Shown here: in pieces, positions 15,475 to 24,443 of the stretch
Position numbering within the stretch: the stretch's first letter is position 1
Layout: each line of letters begins with the position of its first letter
DNA from: SIG437 sp045576235
GTDB taxonomy: Bacteria > Bacillota > Clostridia > UBA1381 > UBA9506
NCBI GenBank assembly: GCA_045576235.1
Contig: JAZNGA010000052.1
Span: forward strand, 62,001-126,000
Direction of reading: 5' to 3'
Length of the DNA stretch: 64,000 bases
Notes under the pieces: model-generated
Seen by the model: the letters and a program-made list of their open reading frames with translations, nothing else
Told to the model about the DNA's origin: nothing
Database searches by the model: none
Translations under genes and position numbers: made by a program

Positions 15475-17949
15475 ATGCCAAAGTCACAATTTATGGATCC
15501 TAATGAGCTGAGAAAGCCGGGATTCGTGGAATTTGAACCAATTCCTGTAAACCAGTATAACAAAACAATCAAAGAAGAAAAAGAAAACTACTCAAAAGAT
15601 GATTTCCTCCGTATCTACAGAGATATGGCTATCATCAGAGAATTTGAGCAGATGCTCCTCGACATTAAAACAAAGAGTGAATATCAGGGCATTGAATATA
15701 ACAACCCAGGTCCTGCTCACCTTTCATTAGGTCAGGAAGCTTCAGCTGTTGGTCAGGCTTACATTTTAAACAAGAATGACTACATCTTCGGCTCACACAG
15801 AAGCCACGGTGAAATCCTTGCTAAAGGTCTTTCATGCATCTATAAACTCGATGATAAAGAGCTTTTAAATGACATGGAAACATTCTTCGGCGGTCAGACA
15901 TACAAAGTTGTTGAAGGTAAAGAAAAAGATAAGGGTAATGTTAAGGATTTAGCTATTGACTTCCTTCTCTACGGAGCACTCGCTGAAATCTTTGCAAGAC
16001 AGACAGGCTTTAACAAAGGTCTCGGCGGCTCAATGCACGCATTCTTCACTCCGTTTGGTATTTATCCGAACAACGCTATCGTTGGCGGAAGTGCTACAAT
16101 CGCTATGGGTGCAGCGCTCTTTAAGAGAGTTAACGCAAAAGACGGTATCGTTATCTCAAATGTAGGTGACGCATCACTCGGTTGCGGACCTGTTTGGGAA
16201 GCGCTTAACATGGCATCTATGGACCAGATCACACAGCTCTGGGAAGAAGGCTACAATAAAGGTCTTCCGATTATCTTCAACTTCTTCAATAACTTCTACG
16301 GTATGGGCGGTCAGACTGTTGGTGAAACAATGGCATATAACATCCTGGCTCGTTTCGGTGCAGGCGTGAGCCCGACACAGCTCCATGCTGAACGCGTTGA
16401 CGGTTATAATCCGCTCGCTGTAATTGATGCAATGAAGAGAAAGAGAGCAATCATTGAAGAGGGCAGAGGTCCTGTGCTCTTAGACACAATCACATACAGA
16501 ATGACAGGTCACTCACCGTCTGACGCATCAACCTACAGAACAAAAGAAGAGATGGATGCTTGGGCAGAACATGATGTTCTCGTTAACTACGAGAAGAAGC
16601 TTGTTGAAGCTAAGGTTGCTAAGGCTGATGATTTTGCTCAGATGAGAGAAGAAATCAGAGAGAGAATGATGAAGATTTGCCGTCTCGCTATCGACGAAGA
16701 AGTTTCTCCTCGTATGGATATGAAGGCTAACCCGAACCTCATTTCAGACATTATGTTCTCAAATGAGAAGGTTGCAAAAATGGAAGACAGACCTTGTGAT
16801 GTTTTAATTCCGAAGGAAGAATGTCCGAGAGTTCAGAAAATTGCTAAGAAGGAAAGATTCGGCATAGATAAGAACGGCAAGCCTGTTTCTAAAAACAAGG
16901 TTTACCAGCTCCGTGACGGTCTCTTTGAAGCAATCATTGATAAATTCTATGAAGACCCGACTCTTGTTGCTTATGGTGAAGATAACCGTGACTGGGGCGG
17001 TGCTTACGCTGTTTATCAGGGATTAACAGAAGCACTTCCTTACCACAGATTCTTTAACTCACCGATTTCTGAAGCAGCTATTGCAGGTTCAGCAGTTGGT
17101 TATGCTATGAGCGGTGGTCGTGTTATCGCTGAAATCATGTATTGTGACTTCATCGGCAGAGCAGGTGATGAAATTTTCAACCAGCTTGCTAAATGGCAGT
17201 CAATGTCAGCAGGTATTTTGAAGATGCCGGTTGTTATCCGTGTTTCAGTTGGTTCTAAATATGGTGCACAGCACTCTCAGGACTGGACAAGTATGTGTGC
17301 TCACATTCCCGGTCTTAAGATTGCATTCCCTGCAACTCCTTATGATGCAAAGGGTATTATGACAGCTGCATTAAACGGAACAGACCCTGTTATCGTGTTT
17401 GAGTCACAGAGAATCTATGATGTTGGCGAATTGTTCCACGAAGGTGGCGTTCCTGCTGAAAGCTATGAAGTTGAACTTGGCGAGCCAGACATTAAGAGAG
17501 CTGGTAAGGATGTTACAATCCTCACAATCGGTGCAACACTCTATAGAGCATTAGATGCTGCTAAAGAGCTTGAAGAAAAATATGGCATTAGCGCTGAAGT
17601 TATCGACGCAAGAAGCATCGTTCCGTTCAACTATGAAAAGGTGTTAGAGTCTGTTAAGAAGACAGGCAAGATTGTTCTTGCTTCTGATGCTTGTGCAAGA
17701 GGCTCAATGCTCAACACAATGGCACAGACAATCACAGAGCTTGCATTTGACTATCTTGATGCTCCTCCTGTTGTTGTTGGTGCTAAGAACTGGATCACTC
17801 CTTCTTATGAGCTTGAAGATTCATTCTTCCCGCAGGCAGACTGGATTATCGATGCTATCAATGACAGAATTATTCCGCTTCCTGGTCATGTTTCAAAGCA
17901 TAACTTCACAGAAACAGAACAGTTAAGAGAAAACAAAATGGGTGTTTAA
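15475..17949 (+). CDS. Fused E1 alpha-beta, TPP-dependent 2-oxoacid or acetoin dehydrogenase component
   Basis: An 824-residue protein that joins the two usually separate E1 subunits. The alpha half (about 35-400) has the phosphorylation-loop-like GSHRSHGE, GGSMHAFF and a TPP/Mg site beginning GDASLG and ending FNNFYG. The beta half (about 470-815) has YGEDNRDWGGAY, the catalytic Glu in PISEAAIAG, and GAQHSQDW. The alpha TPP motif is unusual: Ala replaces the second Gly of GDG and roughly a dozen extra residues precede the closing NN. E1 decarboxylates or cleaves the substrate and acylates the lipoyl arm. A GGAG site precedes the ATG. Many Clostridia rely on pyruvate:ferredoxin oxidoreductase, so the substrate may not be pyruvate. 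The gene ends at a strong terminator. Confidence 0.88.
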   Translation: MPKSQFMDPNELRKPGFVEFEPIPVNQYNKTIKEEKENYSKDDFLRIYRDMAIIREFEQMLLDIKTKSEYQGIEYNNPGPAHLSLGQEASAVGQAYILNKNDYIFGSHRSHGEILAKGLSCIYKLDDKELLNDMETFFGGQTYKVVEGKEKDKGNVKDLAIDFLLYGALAEIFARQTGFNKGLGGSMHAFFTPFGIYPNNAIVGGSATIAMGAALFKRVNAKDGIVISNVGDASLGCGPVWEALNMASMDQITQLWEEGYNKGLPIIFNFFNNFYGMGGQTVGETMAYNILARFGAGVSPTQLHAERVDGYNPLAVIDAMKRKRAIIEEGRGPVLLDTITYRMTGHSPSDASTYRTKEEMDAWAEHDVLVNYEKKLVEAKVAKADDFAQMREEIRERMMKICRLAIDEEVSPRMDMKANPNLISDIMFSNEKVAKMEDRPCDVLIPKEECPRVQKIAKKERFGIDKNGKPVSKNKVYQLRDGLFEAIIDKFYEDPTLVAYGEDNRDWGGAYAVYQGLTEALPYHRFFNSPISEAAIAGSAVGYAMSGGRVIAEIMYCDFIGRAGDEIFNQLAKWQSMSAGILKMPVVIRVSVGSKYGAQHSQDWTSMCAHIPGLKIAFPATPYDAKGIMTAALNGTDPVIVFESQRIYDVGELFHEGGVPAESYEVELGEPDIKRAGKDVTILTIGATLYRALDAAKELEEKYGISAEVIDARSIVPFNYEKVLESVKKTGKIVLASDACARGSMLNTMAQTITELAFDYLDAPPVVVGAKNWITPSYELEDSFFPQADWIIDAINDRIIPLPGHVSKHNFTETEQLRENKMGV

Positions 17950-17975
17950 TTAATCAGATAATTCCTATAAAGAAA

Positions 17976-18005
17976 GCCCTCAAGGCAAAGCCTTGAGGGC
18001 TTTTT
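17976..18005. terminator. Rho-independent terminator of the dehydrogenase operon
   Basis: Perfect 11-bp stem GCCCTCAAGGC (17976-17986) / GCCTTGAGGGC (17990-18000), AAA loop, then TTTTT. It separates converging transcripts; a weaker T-rich run on the other strand suggests it also serves the XRE gene. Confidence 0.93.
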
Positions 18006-18008
18006 ATG

Positions 18009-18341
18009 TTAGTTAAATTTTTTTATTGTCTTTATGTTATCTTGAAGCATTTCAAGCTGCTTCGGAGTCATATCACGAATTTCATTTAAAATAACCTGTA
18101 ATGTGCTTGCGTTATTAGAGTCGTCGAAATCAGCAATTAAATAATCTACAGAGACATCTAATGCTTTTGCTATCGCAACTATGGCATCAAGTGTTGACCT
18201 GTGATAACCACATTCAATACGAGATAAATGTTTTTGATTTGTGTCTATCTTTTCAGCCAATTCGGCCTGTGTCATTTTCCTATCAGTGCGTAGTTTTTGT
18301 ATTCGCGCTCCGATTTCTTTAAAATCTAATTCGATGTTCAT
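18009..18341 (-). CDS. XRE-family helix-turn-helix regulator
   Basis: A 110-residue protein starting at ATG 18341, behind GAGGG with 7-base spacing; a longer frame from 18365 is rejected because it swallows that site. The N-terminal HTH (about 10-66) reads IGARIQKLRTDRKMTQAELAEKI with IECGYHRSTLDAIVAIAKAL, a standard Cro/C1 fold. The short C-terminal tail (about 68-110) is helical and may dimerise. It is located between two metabolic operons and carries a dyad in its upstream region, so autoregulation is likely. It could regulate the hexuronate operon that lies just upstream on the same strand. No toxin partner is adjacent. Confidence 0.88.
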   Translation of the reverse strand: MNIELDFKEIGARIQKLRTDRKMTQAELAEKIDTNQKHLSRIECGYHRSTLDAIVAIAKALDVSVDYLIADFDDSNNASTLQVILNEIRDMTPKQLEMLQDNIKTIKKFN

Positions 18342-18371
18342 AATAAAACCCTCTAAAATAATCATTTCTAT

Positions 18372-18394
18372 ATAACAATCAGAAATGTTGTTAT
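18372..18394. promoter_or_regulatory. Dyad ATAACAA-N9-TTGTTAT upstream of the XRE gene
   Basis: Perfect 7-bp inverted repeat (18372-18378 and 18388-18394) 30 bases upstream of the XRE start, overlapping a plausible -10 (TTATAT read on the minus strand). Size and position fit an autorepressor operator. Confidence 0.5.
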
Positions 18395-18423
18395 GAAACT
18401 AAAAATAACAATAATTAAAAAGT

Positions 18424-18453
18424 ATAAGACCGTCAAAAAATTGACGGTCTTAT
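18424..18453 (-). terminator. Terminator of the hexuronate operon
   Basis: Perfect 13-bp stem ATAAGACCGTCAA (18424-18436) / TTGACGGTCTTAT (18441-18453) just past the kdgK stop, with a T-run on the minus strand. It isolates the operon from the XRE gene. Confidence 0.88.
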
Positions 18454-18467
18454 ATATTTTTCTTATC

Positions 18468-19496
18468 TTATCTCTGAACTCTGCCTGAGCCGTCGCCACC
18501 AACCAAGTTTTCAACATCTGCGCGTGAAACGAGGTTAAAGTCGCCGGGGATTGTGTGTTTCAAAGCTGAAGCTGCAACACCAAACTCTAAAGCATCTTTA
18601 AAGTTTTTGCCGTCTAAAAGTCCGCAGATGACGCCACCTGCAAATGAGTCGCCGCCGCCAACTCTGTCAACAATTCTGACATTATATTTCTTAGAATGAT
18701 AGAATTCCTTTGAATCTCTGTCATAAATGCAAGCAGACCAACCATTGTCTGATGCTGAATAGCTTTCACGAAGTGAGCTGATAACATATTTGAAGTTAAA
18801 TTTAGCAACCATCTGCTCGAAAATGTCTTTATAGCCTGCGAGCTCTAAATCGCCGCTTGTGACATCCGTGTTTCCCGGCTTAAATCCAAGCACTTTTTCA
18901 GCGTCTTCTTCGTTGCCGATGCAAACATCAACATATTGCATGAGGTTTGTCATAACCTTCTGCGCTTTTTCGCTTGACCATAATTTCTTACGGAAGTTAA
19001 GGTCAACAGAAACTGTCACGCCTTTAGCCTTAGCTGCTTTTAATGCGATTTCTGTGAGCTCTGCTGCAGCATCTGAAACAGCGGGAGTGATTCCTGTGAA
19101 GTGGAACCAGTCAGCACCGTCGAAAATTTTGTCAAAGTCAAAGTCAGCTGCTGTTGCTTCTGAAATTGAAGAATGAGCTCTGTCATAAACAACATTTGAT
19201 GCTCTCATTGAAGCACCTGTTTCTAAAAAGTAAATTCCGAGTCTTTCGCCGCCCTTAGCGATGTTATCTGTTTTAACATTCATCTTGCGAAGAGCCGCAA
19301 CAGCACATTCGCCGATTGGGTTTTTCGGCACTTTTGTCACAAATTCTGCATCGTGACCATAGTTTGCGAGTGACACTGCAACATTTGCCTCGCCACCACC
19401 ATAGCAAACATCAAATTCGTCTGCCTGAATAAATTTTTCAAAACCGGGCGTTGAAAGTCTTAACATGATTTCGCCCATGGTTACTACTTTTGCCAT
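18468..19496 (-). CDS. kdgK: 2-keto-3-deoxygluconate kinase
   Basis: A 342-residue PfkB-family sugar kinase. N-terminal GEIMLRLSTPG with YGGGEANVAVSLANYG (about 31-46) is the KDG-kinase substrate region, and GGGDSFAGGVICGL near residue 282 is the second PfkB signature with the catalytic Asp. It phosphorylates KDG with ATP to KDPG. It is the last gene of the minus-strand hexuronate operon, 46 bases after eda, and is followed by a strong terminator. The C-terminus is a little longer than usual and ends in a Gly/Arg-rich tail. Other PfkB sugars are possible in principle, but adjacent eda and uxaA make KDG the clear choice. Confidence 0.92.
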   Translation of the reverse strand: MAKVVTMGEIMLRLSTPGFEKFIQADEFDVCYGGGEANVAVSLANYGHDAEFVTKVPKNPIGECAVAALRKMNVKTDNIAKGGERLGIYFLETGASMRASNVVYDRAHSSISEATAADFDFDKIFDGADWFHFTGITPAVSDAAAELTEIALKAAKAKGVTVSVDLNFRKKLWSSEKAQKVMTNLMQYVDVCIGNEEDAEKVLGFKPGNTDVTSGDLELAGYKDIFEQMVAKFNFKYVISSLRESYSASDNGWSACIYDRDSKEFYHSKKYNVRIVDRVGGGDSFAGGVICGLLDGKNFKDALEFGVAASALKHTIPGDFNLVSRADVENLVGGDGSGRVQR

Positions 19497-19542
19497 CTTT
19501 ATCTGTCCTTCCTTTTGCTTTTTTTAATTTATTATCGTTTTC

Positions 19543-20184
19543 TTATGCACGAGCTTCTTTAATCTTAGCGATAAATTCTTTTGCTGTAGCTGTGATTTTT
19601 GCATAATCTCCTGTTTTTGCGCCTGCCGTTAAGGATGAGCCTGCGCCAACTGCAACAGCACCTGCCTTAATCCACTGGTCAACATTTGAAACATCAACAC
19701 CGCCTGTCGGCATCAGCTTTGCCTGCGGGAGCGGGCCTTTGATGTCTTTTATGATTGTGGGTCCAAAAAGGTCTGCAGGGAAAATCTTGACAATGTCAAC
19801 GCCTGCTTCCATTGCTGTTATAACTTCGGTGATTGTCATGCAGCCTGCCATGTAGGGAACTCTGTATCTGTTACAGAGTTTAGCAGTTTCTAAATTGAAG
19901 CCGGGGCTCACTATGTAGTTAGCGCCTGAAAGAATTGCTATTCTTGCAGTCTCTGAATCTAAAACTGTTCCTGCGCCAAGAAGCATTTCGCCGCATGAGT
20001 AACGAGCTGCTAATTCCTCGATAACCTTGTGAGCACCGGGAACTGTGAATGTCAACTCGATTGAAGGACATCCGCCTTCTAAACATGCATCAGAAATTTT
20101 GATTGCTTCTTCGCCGCTTTTTGCACGGACAACTGCAACGAGACCTGCATCGGTCAGTTTTGTTAAAATCTTTTCTTTATCCAT
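19543..20184 (-). CDS. eda: KDPG/KHG aldolase
   Basis: A 213-residue class I aldolase splitting 2-keto-3-deoxy-6-phosphogluconate into pyruvate and glyceraldehyde-3-phosphate. Motifs: LVAVVRAKSGEEA at about 15, the catalytic Glu region CPSIELTFTVPGA at about 35-47, GAGTVLDSETA at about 71-81, the Schiff-base Lys in VKIFPADLFGP at about 132-142, and PTGGV. GGGAGAG precedes the ATG. It lies between uxaA and kdgK, completing the lower half of the hexuronate pathway. Confidence 0.95.
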   Translation of the reverse strand: MDKEKILTKLTDAGLVAVVRAKSGEEAIKISDACLEGGCPSIELTFTVPGAHKVIEELAARYSCGEMLLGAGTVLDSETARIAILSGANYIVSPGFNLETAKLCNRYRVPYMAGCMTITEVITAMEAGVDIVKIFPADLFGPTIIKDIKGPLPQAKLMPTGGVDVSNVDQWIKAGAVAVGAGSSLTAGAKTGDYAKITATAKEFIAKIKEARA

Positions 20185-20201
20185 TTTTTGTCTCTCCCTT
20201 T

Positions 20202-21572
20202 TTACAGCACGATTCCATCTTTGAAAATTGAGATTTCTTCATAGCCGTTGATTTCATTTTTTGTCTCCTCACCTGAGGCTACTTTGATTATATACTCTAA
20301 AAAGTCATCTGTCAAATCTTTTCCGTCAAGAAGCGGAGCAGCGTTATAGTCAATCCAATTCTTCTTGTTTTCAGCCAAACGATTGTTAGTTGAAACCTTG
20401 ACAGTCGGAACAGGTGCGCCGACAGGTGTTCCTCTTCCTGTTGTGAAGAGAATGATGTGAGCTCCTGCTGCCGTTAAGTTTGTTATTGCAACAATGTCAT
20501 TTCCAGGACCATTTAAAAGCGAAAGACCGTTTTTTGTCACTCTGTCGCCATAGTCTAAAACATCGACAACTTCGCTTAAGCCACCCTTCTGAACGCAACC
20601 AAGTGATTTTTCTTCTAAAGTTGTGATGCCGCCTTCTTTGTTTCCCGGTGACGGATTCTCGTAGATAACCTGATTGTGTTTAGTGAAATAATCTTTGAAG
20701 TTATTGATTAAAGCAACTGTTTTGTCAAAAAGCTCTTTTGTGGGACATCTCTTCATCAAGAGGTGTTCTGCACCGAACATTTCGGGAACTTCAGTTAAGA
20801 CGCAGCTTGCACCATATGTGATGAGCTTGTCGGAAACAGAGCCGACGAGCGGATTTGCAGTGATGCCTGATAAGCCGTCGGAGCCGCCGCACTTTAAGCC
20901 GACAATGAGTTTTGAAACGGGAACGGGAGTTCTTTTGAAGGTTTCAGCATATGCCTTTAATTCTTCAATGATTTTAACTCCGTCTTCAATCTCGTCATGT
21001 GAATCCTGAGTGTTTAAAAAGCGCACTCTTTTTTCATCATAGTCCCCTAAAACTTTTTTGAATTCTGTTATGTTGTTGTTTTCGCATCCAAGACCAAGCA
21101 CCAAAACACCACCTGCGTTTGGATGATTTATCAGCCCCTTTAAAATGAGCTGAGTTGTTTTGTGGTCATCGCCAAGCTGAGAGCATCCAAACGGGTGTTC
21201 AAAATGCTTAGCCCCTGTGAGAGCTGCGAGGCGTTTAGCAACCTTATTAACACAACCGACTGTGTTAATAATCCATATGTCGTTTCTGATGCCGACTTCG
21301 CCGTTCGCACGCACATAGCCCATGAAGGTCTTGTCAGAATCGACCTTGACAGAAGGCGTGTAGTCAGGCTCATATGTGTATTCTAAGTTTCCTGAAAGGT
21401 TGGTTTTCATGTTGTGGCTATGCACATGGTCGCCTTTTTTTATGTCTTCTGTGGCGTGACCAATGGGGTTTCCATATTTTATGATGTTTTCACCGCATTT
21501 GATGTCACAGAGGGCATATTTATGACCGTTTTCAGGCTTAACCTCAACATTGTCAAGCTTATGTATTATCAT
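20202..21572 (-). CDS. uxaA: Altronate dehydratase
   Basis: A 456-residue full-length UxaA: an N-terminal SAF-like domain (about 1-85, with GDHVHSHNMKTNL carrying the conserved His) and the C-terminal catalytic part (from about 100) with FEHPFGCSQLGDD, LGLGCENNN, GLKCGGSDG and TTGRGTPVG. It dehydrates D-altronate to KDG and needs iron or manganese. Its ATG overlaps the uxaB stop by one base (TAATG), so the two are translationally coupled. Galactarate dehydratase (GarD) is related, but length and neighbours favour altronate. Confidence 0.93.
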   Translation of the reverse strand: MIIHKLDNVEVKPENGHKYALCDIKCGENIIKYGNPIGHATEDIKKGDHVHSHNMKTNLSGNLEYTYEPDYTPSVKVDSDKTFMGYVRANGEVGIRNDIWIINTVGCVNKVAKRLAALTGAKHFEHPFGCSQLGDDHKTTQLILKGLINHPNAGGVLVLGLGCENNNITEFKKVLGDYDEKRVRFLNTQDSHDEIEDGVKIIEELKAYAETFKRTPVPVSKLIVGLKCGGSDGLSGITANPLVGSVSDKLITYGASCVLTEVPEMFGAEHLLMKRCPTKELFDKTVALINNFKDYFTKHNQVIYENPSPGNKEGGITTLEEKSLGCVQKGGLSEVVDVLDYGDRVTKNGLSLLNGPGNDIVAITNLTAAGAHIILFTTGRGTPVGAPVPTVKVSTNNRLAENKKNWIDYNAAPLLDGKDLTDDFLEYIIKVASGEETKNEINGYEEISIFKDGIVL

Positions 21573-22864
21573 TATTTCATTCTCCTTTTCACTTCTTCAG
21601 CAAGGAAGCTTAAATCCTCGTCCCAAAGAGAAGTGTTTGCTAAAATTTCTTCAACGCTTGCTGATTTCATAAATTCGCAGATTTTAGCGTCGTCATTTGT
21701 CATATCTGTCTTATAGAACTCAATGAGTTTTGCAAATGAAGTGAGCAGCGTGTCAGGCATTTCGTTCTTGCGCCTTAAATATTCTAAAATTGACGGAAGA
21801 ACTCTGACTTTAAATTTGCTCACTGAATTTAAAGCGATAGAAGAGCAGAGATGTCTGATGTATGGATTGCGGAAACGCTCAAAAACATTGTTTGCATAGT
21901 CTAAAAGCTCTTCTTCAGGCAAGTCAAGAGTCGGGATGATTTCCTCATAAACGCATTTTTTAACAAATGTGCTCATTGTTTCATCTTCCATGCAATCGCC
22001 GACTGTTTCAACACCTGAAAGGAGAGCATATGGAATCATTGAAGTGTGAGCTCCGTTTAAGATTCTGACTTTTCTTGTGCGGTAGCGCTCTAAATTATCT
22101 GTTACGATGATGTTAAGGCCTGCTTTGTCAAACGGGAATTCATTTGTGATTTCCTTTGGACCTTCAATAACCCAGAGGTGGAAGATTTCGCTTGTGTTAA
22201 GCATATTGTCTTCATAGCCTACATCAATTTTTTCATCTTTAGGATAGCCTGTGACAATTCTGTCAACCAAGGTGTTGTAGAAAATGTTTTCATTTTCAAC
22301 CCAAGCTTTGAAATCGTCTCCAAGTCCCCACATATCAATATATTTTAACACACATTTTTTAAGGTTTGAACCATTTTTATCAATGAGCTCACAGGGAAGG
22401 AAAATGAATCCCTTTAAGCCAAGTTCAAATCTTTTCTTTAAAAGAAGCGTAACTTTAGCGGGGAATGAAACTTTAGGTGCATCTTCTTTCTTATCTGTTT
22501 CAACGAACGCTATGCCTGATTCTGTTGTGTTTGAAACGACAAATCTGAAATCAGGATTTTCAGCGAGAGCGAGGAATGCATCATAGTCCTTATAAGGCTG
22601 AACAGTTCTTGAAATCACATCGATTTTCTTTTTGTCAACCGTGGGAACTCCGTCTTTTATTCCGCGCATAACATGTGTGTAAACACAGTTTTGCTTTTCA
22701 AGCATGTCGCACATACCCTTTTCAATAGGCTGAACAACGACAACGCTTGCATCAAAATCTGATGATTCGTTTGTGAGCTGAACAATCCAATCTACAAATC
22801 CGCGGAGAAAACCGCCTTCGCCAAACTGGATTATTCTTTCGGTTCTTTCAGGTTTGCTGAACAT
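21572..22864 (-). CDS. uxaB: Tagaturonate reductase (altronate oxidoreductase)
   Basis: A 430-residue member of the mannitol-dehydrogenase family. Start is ATG 22864, with GGAGG 8 bases upstream; a TTG start at 22879 would include the ribosome site and is rejected. Near the N-terminus IIQFGEGGFLRGFVDW forms the NAD-binding loop, followed by VSNTTESGIAF (about 112-122) and the C-terminal domain with RKVRILNGAHTSM (catalytic Lys/Asn/His region, about 263-275). It reduces tagaturonate to altronate with NADH. The dipeptide context FGEGGFLR matches UxaB more than UxuB. Uronate isomerase UxaC is not in the window and must be elsewhere. Confidence 0.9.
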   Translation of the reverse strand: MFSKPERTERIIQFGEGGFLRGFVDWIVQLTNESSDFDASVVVVQPIEKGMCDMLEKQNCVYTHVMRGIKDGVPTVDKKKIDVISRTVQPYKDYDAFLALAENPDFRFVVSNTTESGIAFVETDKKEDAPKVSFPAKVTLLLKKRFELGLKGFIFLPCELIDKNGSNLKKCVLKYIDMWGLGDDFKAWVENENIFYNTLVDRIVTGYPKDEKIDVGYEDNMLNTSEIFHLWVIEGPKEITNEFPFDKAGLNIIVTDNLERYRTRKVRILNGAHTSMIPYALLSGVETVGDCMEDETMSTFVKKCVYEEIIPTLDLPEEELLDYANNVFERFRNPYIRHLCSSIALNSVSKFKVRVLPSILEYLRRKNEMPDTLLTSFAKLIEFYKTDMTNDDAKICEFMKSASVEEILANTSLWDEDLSFLAEEVKRRMK

Positions 22865-22917
22865 ATAAAATACCTCCAATGTTTATGAAAAATTTATTTA
22901 TTATTTTTATAATGACA

Positions 22918-24411
22918 TTAAGCAAGCTGCGAAATGTCAATGTAGTCAAATTTTGAGAGAAAATCTTTTAAGAAGCCATAGATTGATGATAAGCTGTCTT
23001 CTGTGTCACACTGAATGTCAAGCGGCATCAGCGGGTCATGGAGAGATAATCTCAAAAGGAACCAGCCGCCGTCTGTATTCACTCTGACGCCTTCATAGTT
23101 TGGCATCTCTAAGCTCATAGAAGAATTTTCCTTGACTGCTTTTTCAAGCTCATTTAAGATTGTCATTCCGCCTTCCTTGAAATCCTCAAGAGAGAGACTC
23201 AGTCTGTGACCGACTGCAATTTTTGGTTGTTTTAAGTCTGCAATAAGGTCAGAAAGCTTTCTTCCTTCGGCTCTTAATTTAACAGCTTTAATTAAAAGCT
23301 TTGTGATTAAATATGCACCGTCATCTAAAAAATAGTTTTCCATGAGCGCTGCATGGCCGCTTGTTTCAATCGCAAGCGGAGAATATGTTCCTTCTTTGTT
23401 TAAGCGTTTTGCTTCGTTGATGACATTTTTATAGCCTCTCTTAAAACGATGATGCACGCCGCCAAGGCTGTTTTCTATGAAATCCTTAAGACCTGTTGAT
23501 GTGACGGAGTCTGTGACGATTGTGCCTTTCTTTTCTTCTAAAAGAACTGCAGAGATTAAAGCAATCAAACTGTTTTTATTAATTTCATCTCCCGTGTTTG
23601 AAACGATAGCGGCACGGTCAACATCGGTGTCAAAAATGACGCCTAAATCTGATTTTGAAGAAATGACAGCTTCAGAAATTGCCTTCATAGCGTCTTTGTC
23701 TTCAGGATTTGGAATATGATTCGGGAAGGTTCCGTCAGGCTCTAAAAATCTGCTTCCGCTCACATCTGCGCCGAGAGGAGCGAGAACTTCATTTGCATAG
23801 AAGCCGCCGGCACCGTTGCCTGCATCAACTGCGATTTTCATTCCCTCAAATGGCATAGCAAGCCCTGTTTCTGACTGAATTTTCTTTTTTGTGTCTTCTG
23901 CATATTTTTTAAGATAGCTGCAAGGCTGAGTCTTTCCTCCGCCAATCAGGTCAAAGCTGTTTTCCTGAGCATATTCTAAAATCTCTGTGATGTCTGCGCC
24001 TTCTAAACCACCGTCTTTAGTGAAAAACTTAAGACCGTTTCTGTTAAATGGCAGATGGCTTGCAGTGAGCATTATTGAAGAATCTGCATTATATTCAGAG
24101 TCAATAGTAATCATAAACATAGCAGGTGTTGTGCATAAGCTGCAATCATAAACATCAGCACCGCTTTCTGTGATAGCCTTTATGCAGGCAGCTTTTAAGC
24201 GGCTTGCTGAAATTCTGCTGTCGTGGCCGATAGCAATTTTCAGCTCATTTGCCTTTTTACCTGTCTTTTTAGATGTGAAAAGAACAAAGGCTTTTGCAAT
24301 TCTTTCCACAACTTCATCCGTTAAGTTAATTTCAGCACCGGGTATTCCTTCCGATGCGACACCTCTGATGTCGCTTCCGTTTTTTAATGATGACCATTCT
24401 TTTAAAAGCAT
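22918..24411 (-). CDS. Phosphohexomutase (phosphomannomutase/phosphoglucomutase family)
   Basis: A 497-residue alpha-D-phosphohexomutase. Motifs in order: SDIRGVASEG near residue 13, the phosphoserine loop MLTASHLPFNRNG at about 118-130 (Leu where Asn is usual in TASHNP), the metal loop DTDVDRA at about 243-249, the sugar-specificity region ETSGHAA at about 330, and a C-terminal phosphate-binding domain containing RVNTDGGW. It interconverts hexose-1- and 6-phosphates. ATG 24411 follows AAGGAAATC. It is first in the minus-strand run with uxaB-uxaA-eda-kdgK (53-base gap, no terminator), so it is probably co-transcribed, although its reaction is not part of uronate breakdown. Confidence 0.85.
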   Translation of the reverse strand: MLLKEWSSLKNGSDIRGVASEGIPGAEINLTDEVVERIAKAFVLFTSKKTGKKANELKIAIGHDSRISASRLKAACIKAITESGADVYDCSLCTTPAMFMITIDSEYNADSSIMLTASHLPFNRNGLKFFTKDGGLEGADITEILEYAQENSFDLIGGGKTQPCSYLKKYAEDTKKKIQSETGLAMPFEGMKIAVDAGNGAGGFYANEVLAPLGADVSGSRFLEPDGTFPNHIPNPEDKDAMKAISEAVISSKSDLGVIFDTDVDRAAIVSNTGDEINKNSLIALISAVLLEEKKGTIVTDSVTSTGLKDFIENSLGGVHHRFKRGYKNVINEAKRLNKEGTYSPLAIETSGHAALMENYFLDDGAYLITKLLIKAVKLRAEGRKLSDLIADLKQPKIAVGHRLSLSLEDFKEGGMTILNELEKAVKENSSMSLEMPNYEGVRVNTDGGWFLLRLSLHDPLMPLDIQCDTEDSLSSIYGFLKDFLSKFDYIDISQLA

Positions 24412-24443
24412 AATGATTTCCTTCCTATAAACAAATTAATTCT

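Noticed and set aside
18009..18341. Antitoxin of a toxin-antitoxin pair
   Set aside because: No small toxin-like gene beside it; isolated by terminators on both sides.
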